Assembly (NCBI GenBank): GCA_036873135.1
Contig: JAPTYO010000003.1
Coordinates: 30,942,763-31,006,762, forward strand
Direction: 5' to 3'
DNA: 64,000 nt
Origin: Clarkia xantiana subsp. parviflora
Lineage: Eukaryota > Streptophyta > Magnoliopsida > Myrtales > Onagraceae
Of this stretch, positions 1 through 10,539 are shown in pieces; position 1 is the first letter of the stretch, and every line of letters starts with the position of its first letter. The notes under the pieces were generated by a model. It was given only the letters and a program-made list of their open reading frames with translations, did not search any database and was not told the origin of the DNA. Both the position numbers and the translations under genes were made by a program.

Positions 1-110
1 CATAAAAATGATCATTATAATTCCCTGAAATTGCATGAAAAGAAAGAGAAATCGAAGAAACTGCACAAACAGTAGAGGATTGAGAGAGCATCCAGAATTC
101 GGTAACAGAC

Positions 111-286
111 CTGGAGAGTGAAAGCAAGAGATTGAAGTACTCCATGGAGTTGGGGATCTGAGCGTTGGAGGAGGCAGTTTCACCCTTGAAATAAGCGGAG
201 AGGCGCTCTGCTACGGTGCTGACCCGGAGAGCATTGAACTCAGAGGGGTGCATAACGCCGACCGTCGATGACGGTGGAGAAGTCAT
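111..286 (-). CDS. First coding exon of a PIAL1/2-like E4 SUMO-protein ligase (partial)
   Basis: The ATG is at 286 and the exon reads about 58 residues down to 111, where the AG/GTCTGT junction is a good donor; the rest of the gene lies off the left edge. The peptide carries FNALRVSTVAERLSAYF and ends in EYFNLLLSLSR. From memory this matches the N-terminus of plant PIAL1/PIAL2, where a segment reading about LSLARGIDYA crosses the same splice position. PIAL proteins are SP-RING SUMO ligases that build SUMO chains and also act in the MOM1 silencing complex. The SP-RING itself is not in the window, so the call rests on one short exon. A telo-box lies about 160 bp upstream. Confidence 0.5.
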
Positions 287-445
287 CTGAGTTTCCGCCA
301 CCAACTGCTCTACTCTGCTGCCTCAAACTGATTCACTATTGGTTTCCATTTTCTATTTAAAGAAAACAATGATTTTTATTTTTTTTGAATTTATTTTTAT
401 TTTATTTTATAATATAAGACGGCGATGTAGCGGCGGCGAAATAGA

Positions 446-461
446 TTTAGGGTTAGGGTTT
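446..461 (-). promoter_or_regulatory. Double telo-box upstream of the PIAL-like gene
   Basis: The minus strand reads AAACCCTAACCCTAAA, two overlapping copies of the plant telo-box AAACCCTA, 160-175 bp upstream of the ATG at 286. Telo-boxes are common in promoters and 5' leaders of growth and translation genes. Its use here is inferred from position. Confidence 0.45.
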
Positions 462-720
462 CTTAATCATTTACTCATTTAAAAACGATTCATACGTTTC
501 ATAAAAACGATTTGCTTGCGTCGTTGATTGTAGGTTTATGGTTTGTTAATTTGATCTTTATTTAGTAACTTATCATTAACTCATTTCTTGTGCGGAATTT
601 AACGTAAATGAAAAATTATAATATTTATTAACTTGTGTTTCGTGAATATATTTTTTCAAATAGTATTTAAGAAAATTTTACTAAACAAATTTATATTGTA
701 TTTAAAAAAATTAAAAAAAC

Positions 721-1128
721 TGTATAAAAAACGAGAATGAAATCAATCTGACTCAAGTTTCCTTAAACATTAAGAAACTAGCAAATACTCAAACTTATGA
801 ACACAAAATGTTGAAGATAATAACTGATAATTTCATTAATCAAATGTGCAGATTACAAGCTATTTAATAGAGCAGTCCAGAAAGAAAAAAAAAAAAAAAA
901 ACTACAAAATGGAAACCATTAAAAAATAACATAACCTCCTCAGAATTAGCTGAGAAAATCTCACCAAATCTACAAAAACAAAAGCATGCAGAAAAAAGAA
1001 AACATTAACTGAACCGAACTGAACTAGGACAAATTGAGCAACTTAATGAAAACAGTCTAGCTGGAAATTAACAAACTCAACAGAATTTTAAAATATGTTC
1101 TTCAACAACAGTAGCATCATTACCAACA
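721..1128 (-). repeat. 3' LTR of decayed Copia element
   Basis: This is the left-hand member of an LTR pair with 3586-3980. Both begin TGTA-AAAA on the plus strand, share blocks such as GATAATTTCATTAATCAAATG and ACAAGCT-TTTAATAGAGCA, and end near ACCAA..ACA. The copies are clearly diverged, so the insertion is old. No 5-bp target duplication was found at the outer ends. Confidence 0.7.
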
Positions 1129-1430
1129 ATCTATCCCCTAAGCCAAACACTTTTAATTTTGTGCTTAAGTGATGCTGCATATTACAAGTTTCCCACGCGA
1201 GTACTCAAATGATGATGTCTTCAAGGCCTTGGTGAAGATATTTGCGATTTGTTCTTCACTTTTGCATAAAACAAATTCAACTTCACCTTCTCTTACTAAG
1301 ACTCTTAGATAGAACTGTTTTAGATCGATATGCTTGTTTCTTCCTAACCTGGATTATTGAACAATTTACTTAATGACTGATTCATTGTCGCATTACACAT
1401 TGATTCATTTATTACACACCTTTTTTAATT

Positions 1431-1455
1431 CCCCCCCCCCCCCCCCACACACACA
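1431..1455. repeat. C16 homopolymer followed by (AC)n
   Basis: Sixteen consecutive C (1431-1446) run into an ACACACAC tract inside the decayed Copia element. The exact run length may be uncertain in an assembly. Confidence 0.9.
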
Positions 1456-3585
1456 TAGAGTTTCTATAACAAACTCTACTTTTGTATTGGAGAGTGTCAC
1501 TATTAGGTATTTCTAAGAAGACCACGACAGTGCTCCATTGCTAAACATTAATGCAAAGCTTGAGGTGTTCCTTCCATCGTCGTCATATCCTGCATATCGT
1601 TATCTCTTGCATAATTACTATCACTATAAGCAATCAAGTGATTTTACATTTCATATACATAAAACCAAGATTATTTGTGCGTTGCAAGTATCTTGTGATT
1701 CCTTTGACGGCATAGAGATGAATTTCAGTTGGTTTCTCCATTTATCTAGACACAACTTACTGGAAATTAAATGTTTGGTCTGATTTTTTTAGATATATCA
1801 CACATCTATTAATTGCTTGTAGAAATTCTTGTCTATCACATTTCACGAGCCTTCATTTACGAGTGTTATGCAAACTTTAATGGAGGTGCTTATAAAATTA
1901 CAATTCTGAAGTTTAAACTTTCTAATGACATCTTTAATATGTTTTTTTGACACACTATCATTGCACTCTCTGCTACACATTACGTTGAAGTGAATGGGGT
2001 TGTGTTTTTCCTCTCACATCCGTGATCTTCAAATATTTTTTGAACTATTTTGAGCAAAATTGTCCTCCTATATTTGTTCTTAGGCACTTGATCTCATGAT
2101 CTGACATTTTTCTCAACTGCAATTCTGAACACCTTAAAGATTCTAAAAACTTCTGGTTTTTCACTAATAATTGACACACAAGCCTTCCTAGTAATAAAAT
2201 CACAAATGAAATAAATAAAATAATATTTACCTCCATTTGAAGCTGGTATTATTCGACCACAAATGTCTGTGAAGAACTTTGATGGGTAGAAGTCATTCGA
2301 CCATCCCTCTCTTATAAAGAATATTAATGTCATTAAAGTTTATATGAGTAAACTGGAGTCAAATCCATGAATCATTATTTTATTTTATTTTTATGCTGCA
2401 AAGCTCACATTCAAATACCTTTTTTCAACTTGAAAAAGTATATTCTGGTTTATCTGAATCTCCAAAATTGATTCATTTTTATCTTAATGGATCACACACT
2501 TATTTTTGTCAAACCATGTGAAATAGCCTATATGTGTGAGTTGTATTACACTTTGAAGATTGGTTTTTAACTCAAGAACATAAAGAACATTACTGCTGCT
2601 TGTACCAAGAAACCAAACATCTACATATGTTTTGGTATGAACTCCATGTCTGTCATATACAACACTTCTCATTTACTCGTCTCCACATAATAAGATATAT
2701 TTTTTTTCTCTTTCTTATAGGAGTTTAACCATGCATTATGACTTGTAGTGGCCCAACTTGTGACATCTAAAGCATTCAGCCTCATAAAGTTTTTGCATCA
2801 GCCCCTTTCATGGAAGTTTCTGCTTCATTTCTCATGGTGTTCACTTTGAACATCTTTTTCTCGTTTGCCTCTTGATGAACCACCTCTCATTCCTCTTCCT
2901 CGATAGTTTGGACTTTCAAAGTTATTCACAACTTTAAGTGCATGTTATGCTGTGTGCGCATTATGATGTATTTTCTGCTCATGTACAATCAAAGAACTTT
3001 GCAGCTCATCTAAGGCTAGCTTCTATATATCCTTAGATTCTTTTATGACAAAAACTATATATTCAAACCTAGGGTTCAATGATCTCAATATTTTTTAAAT
3101 AAATAATTTCAGTACCAGTCATACGTTTTTCAAAGAATCTCATTTTATTACACACTTCCAAGTTACAACCCTTTAAAAAAAAATTATATGAGATTTTATC
3201 ACCTTCTTTCATGTGGAGTACCTTGAAATATTTTCTAGAAAATTGCATGTGAGATTTCTTAACTCGAGTTGAACCAATTTCATTCATCTTCATTGAGTCC
3301 CAGATCACTTTGGAGGTGTCTTTGCAAAGAATTTCCTCCAAAGAAAAGAGTGTTCTTTGCTTCCATGTCCATGAGCATCCTAGTCTTGTATGCTGCACTA
3401 TTATTGCCTTCTTCGGCAATTTCATTCGCTACAGCATCTCATAACTCCTTTGCACGAAGGAGATTCTTCATCGGCAAGTTCTAATAGTCATAATTACTAT
3501 CATATTTAGGTATTTCCAACCATTAAAAATGGTTTATGACATTTTAATCTTCAGGGTGTACCTTGAACCTAGCTCTAATACCACT

Positions 3586-3980
3586 TGTAAAAAATCGATA
3601 ACCAAATCACGCCGACTCAAGTTTCATTGAACACGAAGAAACTAGCAAACAATTAAACTTCTAAACATCGAAAATATTGAAGAGAAAAAATGATAATTTC
3701 ATTAATCAAATGTGTAGGTTACAAGCTCTTTAATAGAGCAACCGAATCTGAAAAAATAATAAAATATGAACCACTAAACCAACTAATGTAACTTCCTAAG
3801 AATATGCGGATAAAATCTCACAATATCTGCAAAAATGTGTAAAAAAAAACATAAAATGAACTGGATCGGGTTTGACACAATTTGACCAACTTAATGAAAC
3901 GATCATACCATAAATTAAAAAACTTGAAGAATGTTGAAATCTATTCTTAAACAACAGTATTAGCATTACCAATAAAAACA
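3586..3980 (-). repeat. 5' LTR of decayed Copia element
   Basis: Right-hand partner of the LTR at 721-1128. It is the 5' LTR because the primer-binding-site-like sequence lies immediately inside it, at about 3572-3584 on the minus strand. Confidence 0.7.
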
Positions 3981-4360
3981 TGTATTATATTATTTGTTAA
4001 GTTGTTATATTAATATAAAAAATAAATGATGTTATTATATGTTATGAGAATTTCTTCGTATCTATTTTCACATTAAGCAATCAGTTTGTAAATTAGAAAA
4101 AAATATTGTCTCTTTATTTACAAACTTACGGTATGTAACATTAAAGAAATATAATAGTAAATAAAAAGAAACAAATATGTCTATAAATATAAATATAAAT
4201 ATTAATAATAATATAAATTTATTTAATTACATAAAATTTTTAGTACGTTTTAAAACTCATAAGTGACTGTTATTGCCATACGTCGAAATATTATAAAATT
4301 GAATATAGAAGTTCTACCATTGATTTTTAAGCTCATAATCGTAATGTTTCGTCATGTGTC
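3981..4360. other. AT-rich spacer, nothing recognised
   Basis: AT-rich sequence between the Copia relic and the nested DNA-transposon block. No coding signal or repeat structure was seen. Confidence 0.5.
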
Positions 4361-4941
4361 ATTGGGTGGGTTTGTCAGTGTTTTTGCTTTAGAAAAACAC
4401 TTTTCTTAAAAGTGGACTAGAAAAAAAAAGATTAAGACAATGCAATCAATGTTTGGAAAAGTAACATTTCAAACTTGCATTTGAAAGTGTTTTTCCTAAT
4501 ATGTGTTCGGTAACATATTTAAGTTAAAATCCACATTGGCTATATATTTAGTTATTAATTATAAAATTACATATTAAATATATTATATATTATTTTACAG
4601 TTAACAAAAAATGTGTTATTTTTTCACATATTCGCACAATACAGTATATTCATCTTATATATAAGAATGTAAATTTTTTTAAAAAAAATTAAAAATTAAT
4701 AATGCAAGAAAGAAAGTTTAATAAACATAAATAATTATTAAGAAACTTAATATTGTAAAATAAGAAGAATAACAATAATATGCAGTTATCTCATCAAACT
4801 TTTAACTTTTTAATCATATAATTTTGACATCTCCAATGTTGTATTATTTGTTTATCTATTGATATCGTCATTGTCATCACATATTTTGTACTTTACATAT
4901 AATTATATTTTTTTAAAAGCGGTGATCAATAATAGGGGCGT

Positions 4942-6061
4942 TAGGGCTGGGCATGGTTCGGCTTTGGGCCGAACCGGTTCAGAACCGAACCGAACCGGAT
5001 TTTAGGTTCAGTTGGTTTCCTGTACCATATAAAAACTGAACCAGATTTTAGGTCCTAGAACCGAACCATAGCAGAACTGGTTTTGAACTTTTTTTTTTTC
5101 CATTTTTTTACGAAAATTCAATATACACACCCAAGTTGATAATCCATAAGCAATCCACAAATTTGCAAAATACAAACTATAAAGACAATTGATCGCTTCA
5201 GAGCTGAGAGTATCAAAGTCTAAATTAGAAATAATCTAAAATTATAAAAAAGTCAAATATTTAAAATATAAACCTTGAGACTCTAAACGACGTCAAGAGG
5301 CGTAGCTCAAACTTCAAAAGTGCAGCAAATCTCTGGTTGAAATTTTTTATATTAAGCGAGTTAATCTATCATCTCAGTTAAACGAGTCAAGCTACTCGTG
5401 AGCTTCTCGAGGTCGGCTATATTCAAATTCGACTCACTCGAGTCGAGTCGAGCTTTTTCTGATATCAAGTCGAGTTCGATTTCACTTGTACTCGACTCGA
5501 GAGGCTCGCGAGCCTAATCAAGCTTTTTTGTTTTGCCTATTCGAGTCGAGTTTGAGTTTTTCGAGCTTTACATAATAATATTATATATGTATATATTGAG
5601 TCGAGGAAGAGTTCGAGCTCGATCCAAAATCCTAATCGAGTCGAGTTCGACCTCGAGCTAAGGTGCATCATTTATAATTTAATTGAATTTTTTAACCTTA
5701 TCGAGCCGAGTCGAGCCGAACTCGAACATGTCAAGTATGGCACCGAGTCGAGCTCGAGCTTGAAAAATTAAGGCTCAGTCGATTTCGAGCTCGAGTAAAC
5801 TGAGTCGAGCTTGCCGGATACTCGGCTTGTTTATAGCCCTTTATTCTACCCAAAAAAAGGATGCAAGAGTGTATTACTATCTAACAATTTAGGCTTTTGA
5901 TACAAAAGTGGTTCTGAAAAACCGGTTCAGAACCAGTCGAAAACCGCTACATATATTCCTTATCAAAACCAAACCATTTAAGAACCGGTTCAGTCAGAAC
6001 CAGTTCGTATTGGTTTGGTTCCGGTTTGGTTCGCCCGAACTGGTTTTTATGCCCAGCCCTA
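4942..6061. mobile_element. Non-autonomous hAT-type element
   Basis: The termini are TAGGGCTGGGCA and TGCCCAGCCCTA, perfect 12-bp inverted repeats, flanked by AGGGGCGT (4934-4941) and AGTGGCGT (6062-6069), an 8-bp target duplication with one mismatch. Subterminal regions are rich in AACCGGTTC-type motifs in opposite orientation. No transposase reading frame is visible. The middle (about 5355-5841) is a second, CGAG-rich element. Confidence 0.8.
5355..5841. mobile_element. CGAG-rich element nested in the hAT element
   Basis: Dense TCGAG/CTCGAG repeats end in CTCGGCTTGTTTATAGCCCT, the end type seen in the CGAG-rich family also present at about 6070-6530 and 21668-22066. The left limit is not sharp. 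Confidence 0.5.
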
Positions 6062-6069
6062 AGTGGCGT

Positions 6070-6530
6070 AACTAATTAAGCTACTCGCGAGCTACTTAGA
6101 ATCAACTTGGTCAAAATTCAAATTTGAATTGGAAAATTTCGAGTTGACATTTTTGGTATGTCGAGTCCAGCTCGAACTTGATATTACTCAGCTCGAACTT
6201 GATAATACTCAGCGTGAAGTACTTATGAGTCAAATCATATACATAATTTATATGAGTTCGAGTCGAGATCGATTATTGTAGTCATGAGAAATACTACTTA
6301 GTGTGACGATAATGAGCATCTGTGTCGAGTCGAGTCGGGTAGTCATGAGAAATGATAGCTTATTGTGATGTATAGTAGAAATACTACTCGAGTTGAGTGC
6401 AACTCGATTATATCGGGTTTTGACGCTAGTCGAGTTTGAGCTCGGCCGAGTTCGAGCTCGGTAATTTTTAATTGAGTCGAGCTTGACATATATCCAACTT
6501 GACTATGCTCGTTTTCAGTCCTAGTAGAGT
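6070..6530. mobile_element. CGAG-rich repeat element
   Basis: It begins with CTACTCGCGAGCT and ends near GCTCGTTTTCAGTCCTAG, with dense GAGTCGAG motifs between. It belongs to the same family as 21668-22066 and abuts the hAT element. Confidence 0.45.
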
Positions 6531-7110
6531 GTCGTCGAATATAATTATGCAAAATGTTTATTTACTAATTTATTATTTATTGTCTATATATAGGCATCAA
6601 TATATACCTATATATTGTATAAGTGATTTTATTAATCAATATATATATATATATATTTCTCTAATGTTTATTTATTATTATTATATTATATAACAATAAC
6701 TATGTATAAATATCATAATATATAATAGTAACATAAGTTTATAATTTATTAAACATTTATATATTATATAAAATTATTTTTCTTTGAAAAATAAATTTAT
6801 ATAATAAGAAATCATGTTAAGTTTATAGAGATGTAAATGTTTGATAAGGGTAATTTAGGGTTTATAAAAAGTTTTTAAGTGTAAAAATAAAATATAAAAA
6901 TATGTCAAAAATGCTTTTTCAGAAAGTAGCTTTTAAAATGCATCACCATGTTGCTTGGAAAAAATGTATTTCAGAAAGTAGTGTTTTGAAAAAAAAAAAA
7001 AAAACTCTTTAACATTGTGTTACCAAACGCTCCGTTTTTTTTTTTCTTTTTTCCAAAGTGTTTTTAAGTGCAAAAACACTTTGGGAATGCACCGAAAAAC
7101 GCACCCACTA

Positions 7111-7610
7111 TCTTATTGATTAAAAATAATAGTATTTCTTTATATTCGTTTTTTTATAATGAAAACTCTATCAACTAATGAAACTGCACTACGTAAGCCA
7201 TTCGTAAATAACCAATTCGTCGTATTCAGAAACAATCACAATGAAATAAAAACTCATTAACATTATGAAACATACTTATTTATATCCTATAACAATAAAA
7301 CCGCTTATATTCCATCACATAAATAAATACTAATGCATTATATTAAGTTTACTTTAAAGGTTAGTTATTCAAATCACAACAAAATCCAACTAGCTATTTT
7401 TTTTACGAAAAAAACATGTCAATCAGACTCTATATAACAAATGTCTTTTCAAACCTTCAGGGGCGAATGAATGTGACATGGTGGGAACATTAATTGAGTC
7501 AGTCGGAAGCTTATGGATGCAGGTTGTATGTCAGATCAAAGTAGAATATGATGATTCATGTGTCAACTTACAGTTGGAGACACATAATTCTAAGGTAACT
7601 ATCTTAACAG

Positions 7611-7663
<53 letters not shown>

Positions 7664-8430
7664 CCCATCAAAATATATTTTTCATACATTTCTTAAAGTT
7701 TGTTTTGTATGTGTGTAATAATCTATACTTTTTAATTTGACACCATCTTTGTTGTTTATAGTTTTATTCTCATTAAATTTTGTGATTTCGTTAAATCTCG
7801 TAGGAGACAATATTAATTTAATTATTATTATTTACACGTTGTGTTCAAATATTAGTTGGAACAATTTTGAGTAACTCACTAATAACTGAACTCTTTACAC
7901 CTTAAAACGAATTGAACTGTCCAAGCAAATCAGAACTCCATCCTAAATATCGATGGTATTTAAAAAAAAAAATTGTGTGTAAATAAGGAGAATGACTCAC
8001 AAAATAACCAAATTTTCTAAATTATTATATTTATCGAGTCTCAAAACTCAGAAAATCAAATATAAACAAGGACAACAGATTTAATAGAGGTCCTTCCAAA
8101 ATATAAGATGTTTCTAAAATCCTTGTAAAAAATTAAATACTACACTATTATTGGAAAGTAAATAAAGTTACTGAATAATTTGCATATATAGCGATTGTTA
8201 GGGAGATTCTTTCATTGTTTTGAAAGCTCCGAATTAGATCCCTTGCCAGCTTTTTGATAAGTGGATAAAGACACGTGAGAAAAACAAATACAATGTCAAT
8301 ATATATGACATCATCAGACAATACGAGGGTGTATAGGAAGAGCACCGCACCAGAGTATAGCCCACAGCGAACTACCCAGAGCTCTATCCTTTTTCCTAAA
8401 ACTATAAATACCTCGATTGCCCTCAATTCA
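7111..8430. other. AT-rich intergenic region with TA array, then promoter region
   Basis: No gene was recognised. It holds the (TA)n array at 7612-7659. The last few hundred bases presumably carry the promoter of the gene starting at 8607, but no clear element was identified. Confidence 0.5.
7612..7659. repeat. (TA)n microsatellite
   Basis: About 24 uninterrupted TA units. Confidence 0.95.
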
Positions 8431-8572
8431 TGCCCTAGAAATCTCTCCATTTCGCCCGAAGTAGCCGCCCGCAGCTGCGTCTCCCGCCGTGACTGCGCCA
8501 TCTTCCTCCCAATTGGAGCAGAGAGGACGTTCTGATCTTGAATCCGAGCTAGGGTTTTAAGAATCTCAGAGC

Positions 8573-8620
8573 ATGGTGGTAGGTTTTGTGGTTTTCTGCG
8601 GTGGTTATGGATGCAGTTGA
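8573..8620 (+). promoter_or_regulatory. Upstream ORF overlapping the start of the 8607 gene
   Basis: An ATG at 8573 opens a 15-codon frame that ends at TGA 8618-8620, in another frame and past the main ATG at 8607. If the leader is not spliced here, the overlapping uORF would lower translation of the main frame. ATGGTG/GTAGGT could also be a donor, so this is conditional. Confidence 0.35.
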
Positions 8621-10478
8621 ACTGCCTTATCCAGTTGATGTGGCGACAGCATCGATCTGTAAGCTCATGGGATCGGATGGGTTTGGAAGAGCTGTAGCGA
8701 AGTTGAAGGAAGTTGGGCATTGCGACTCGGACCGGGACGTCTCAAATGGGTGGTTCAGCTCCTCCCATGGCGATAAAGGTAGAACTTCTGCAGCCTGATT
8801 GAGCTAATACCTGTAGTGTGGGTGATTCTCGGAGTTCCCTGGTTAGCAATATTTTGTATTTACTATTTATAAAGTCAATTACTTGTCTTGATTTACTGGA
8901 TTTAATTTTTTTATTTTTTTTTTCGGATTCGCGGGTCTAGAAAGACATGCAAATCAAGATGTTTATTATGTGTCTCTTTGACATGGTTATTTTTTGTGAT
9001 CCGCCCTTAATTAGCGGATTAACAGAATTTTGCCCTGTATATTATTAAATTAAATATATGAAAAGGAGATAGATGGAAGTGTATTCTCGATCAAAGTTGA
9101 GCTTGACACTTTTTCTATTTTGAGCTGGATGGAAGTGAACTTTGTCCTGTTTATCGACCATTTTGGTCAAAGTAGTCTAGAATACTGCTTGACCTATGTT
9201 GGGTCGATAATCCTTCAAAAGGCCTCTTGTCAATAGTTAAATGAGTCATTGAGATGTCCATCTCCTTGTTATTTGTTGAAAGAATCCTGATGACAGGTTA
9301 GAAGTGCCCCTCTCGATCCATATATTTTTTTCACATATGGTATGGTTTATAACTTGACTTTACTCATATTTCTAGTGGCAAAAACTGGATATGTTCACTA
9401 CGAAGGCAATGCACATTTTGTTAATTATTATTTATTTGGCACCCCACTAGCATCCAGTGTTTTATGCATAGATTTTGTTTTACTTCTGCTGTAGCTTATT
9501 ACTTGCCAATCATTTGCAGATGAGGCAATAGCCATCAATGCATCTGAGTCTCTTTTTCAAGGAAAACGAGCAGCCATTGATAGCTTCAGGCGTACTGATC
9601 AGCTGCCCAGTTTCAGTAGTGAAGAGTTATCCCAAAATTCCTTCTCCAGGGACAGAAAAGCTTTCCTTCATTCTGGACCAGAAGAAAGCAATTTGCAAAA
9701 ATGTAAACCAGGAAGAGTTTCACGTAGTGTTGGTAAATTTTCAAAAAGAGCACGTATTAGTCAAGCTGAAGAAACTTCAAGAGTTAGCGATGCTTGTGAA
9801 ATGAGAGATTTAGCTGATAAATATTTGGCAAAGAGCGCATCCCTAGGTACTATTTTCTTTCATTTACCTAGATATCCAAGAATATTTAATTTCTCCTTGA
9901 GTTTGTAGAATATAAATTCTTGTGTATTTCCATTTTTTTTTCTTTCAAAATGATGCGAAATCTACCAACCTCATTGGTCATGAGAAGATAGCTATATTTT
10001 GGAAGGAGTTTTTCTCAACATTTGTCCCAACTGAACATATATATCTTTCCTGTAACTAGTTCCATTTGTTCGGGATTAAACACGGATGCTGATAAATGCA
10101 TTGTTTAGAAATGTCTACAATACGAGCCCCATTGAAAAAGGTGCATGGAAGCTGACATAAGTTCTTCAATATTGCACTATGAATGTGTGATTGCTCTTGT
10201 AGATTTTATGAGGAAACCATTTCTTAATAAGAGTCTACACACTACACTAATTCCGTTTTGTTTTTTATGTTCATTTTCCAAAAACGAAGATGGAAATCAG
10301 TCGGGGAGACAAAAAAATGCAGCTACAAAGCGAAGTGAGAAGAGGAGCTCCAAGATCCCTATGAAGGCCAAATTTGATTCTTTTCCTATGAAGTCAGGCT
10401 CAGCTGCCCCAAATGTATCGAGCAGTACAAATGCTCTTGGTATGACAATTGTGTTACAGTATCTGAGATTTCATAATA

Positions 10479-10539
<61 letters not shown>

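Larger units (their letters stand above)
721..3980 (-). mobile_element. Old, deleted Copia LTR retrotransposon
   Basis: Two diverged LTRs of about 400 bp enclose only about 2.5 kb. Next to the right-hand LTR the minus strand reads TGGTATTAGAGCT, one mismatch from the initiator-methionine tRNA primer-binding site TGGTATCAGAGC used by plant Copia elements, which fixes the orientation. Remnants of a UBN2-type gag domain lie at about 3069-3425, and a degenerate RNase H tail lies near 1190-1400 (minus). Frames are broken and most of pol is missing, so the copy cannot be autonomous. Confidence 0.75.
4363..7110. mobile_element. Putative outer MITE-like element containing nested insertions
   Basis: The left end (GGTGGGTTTGTCAGTGTTTTTG then AAAACACTT) and the right end (AAGTGCAAAAACACTTTGGG then GCACCCAC) are imperfect inverted repeats. 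Inside both ends the text resembles the GTTTGGTAAC-type termini common in plant MITEs. The interior is filled by other elements (4942-6061 and about 6070-6530). No convincing target duplication was found, so the outer limits are tentative. Confidence 0.35.

Noticed and set aside
8148..8720. 190-codon minus-strand frame over the start of the unknown gene
   Set aside because: It overlaps the leader and first exon of a spliced gene with seven consistent plus-strand exons, and shows no recognised protein motif.
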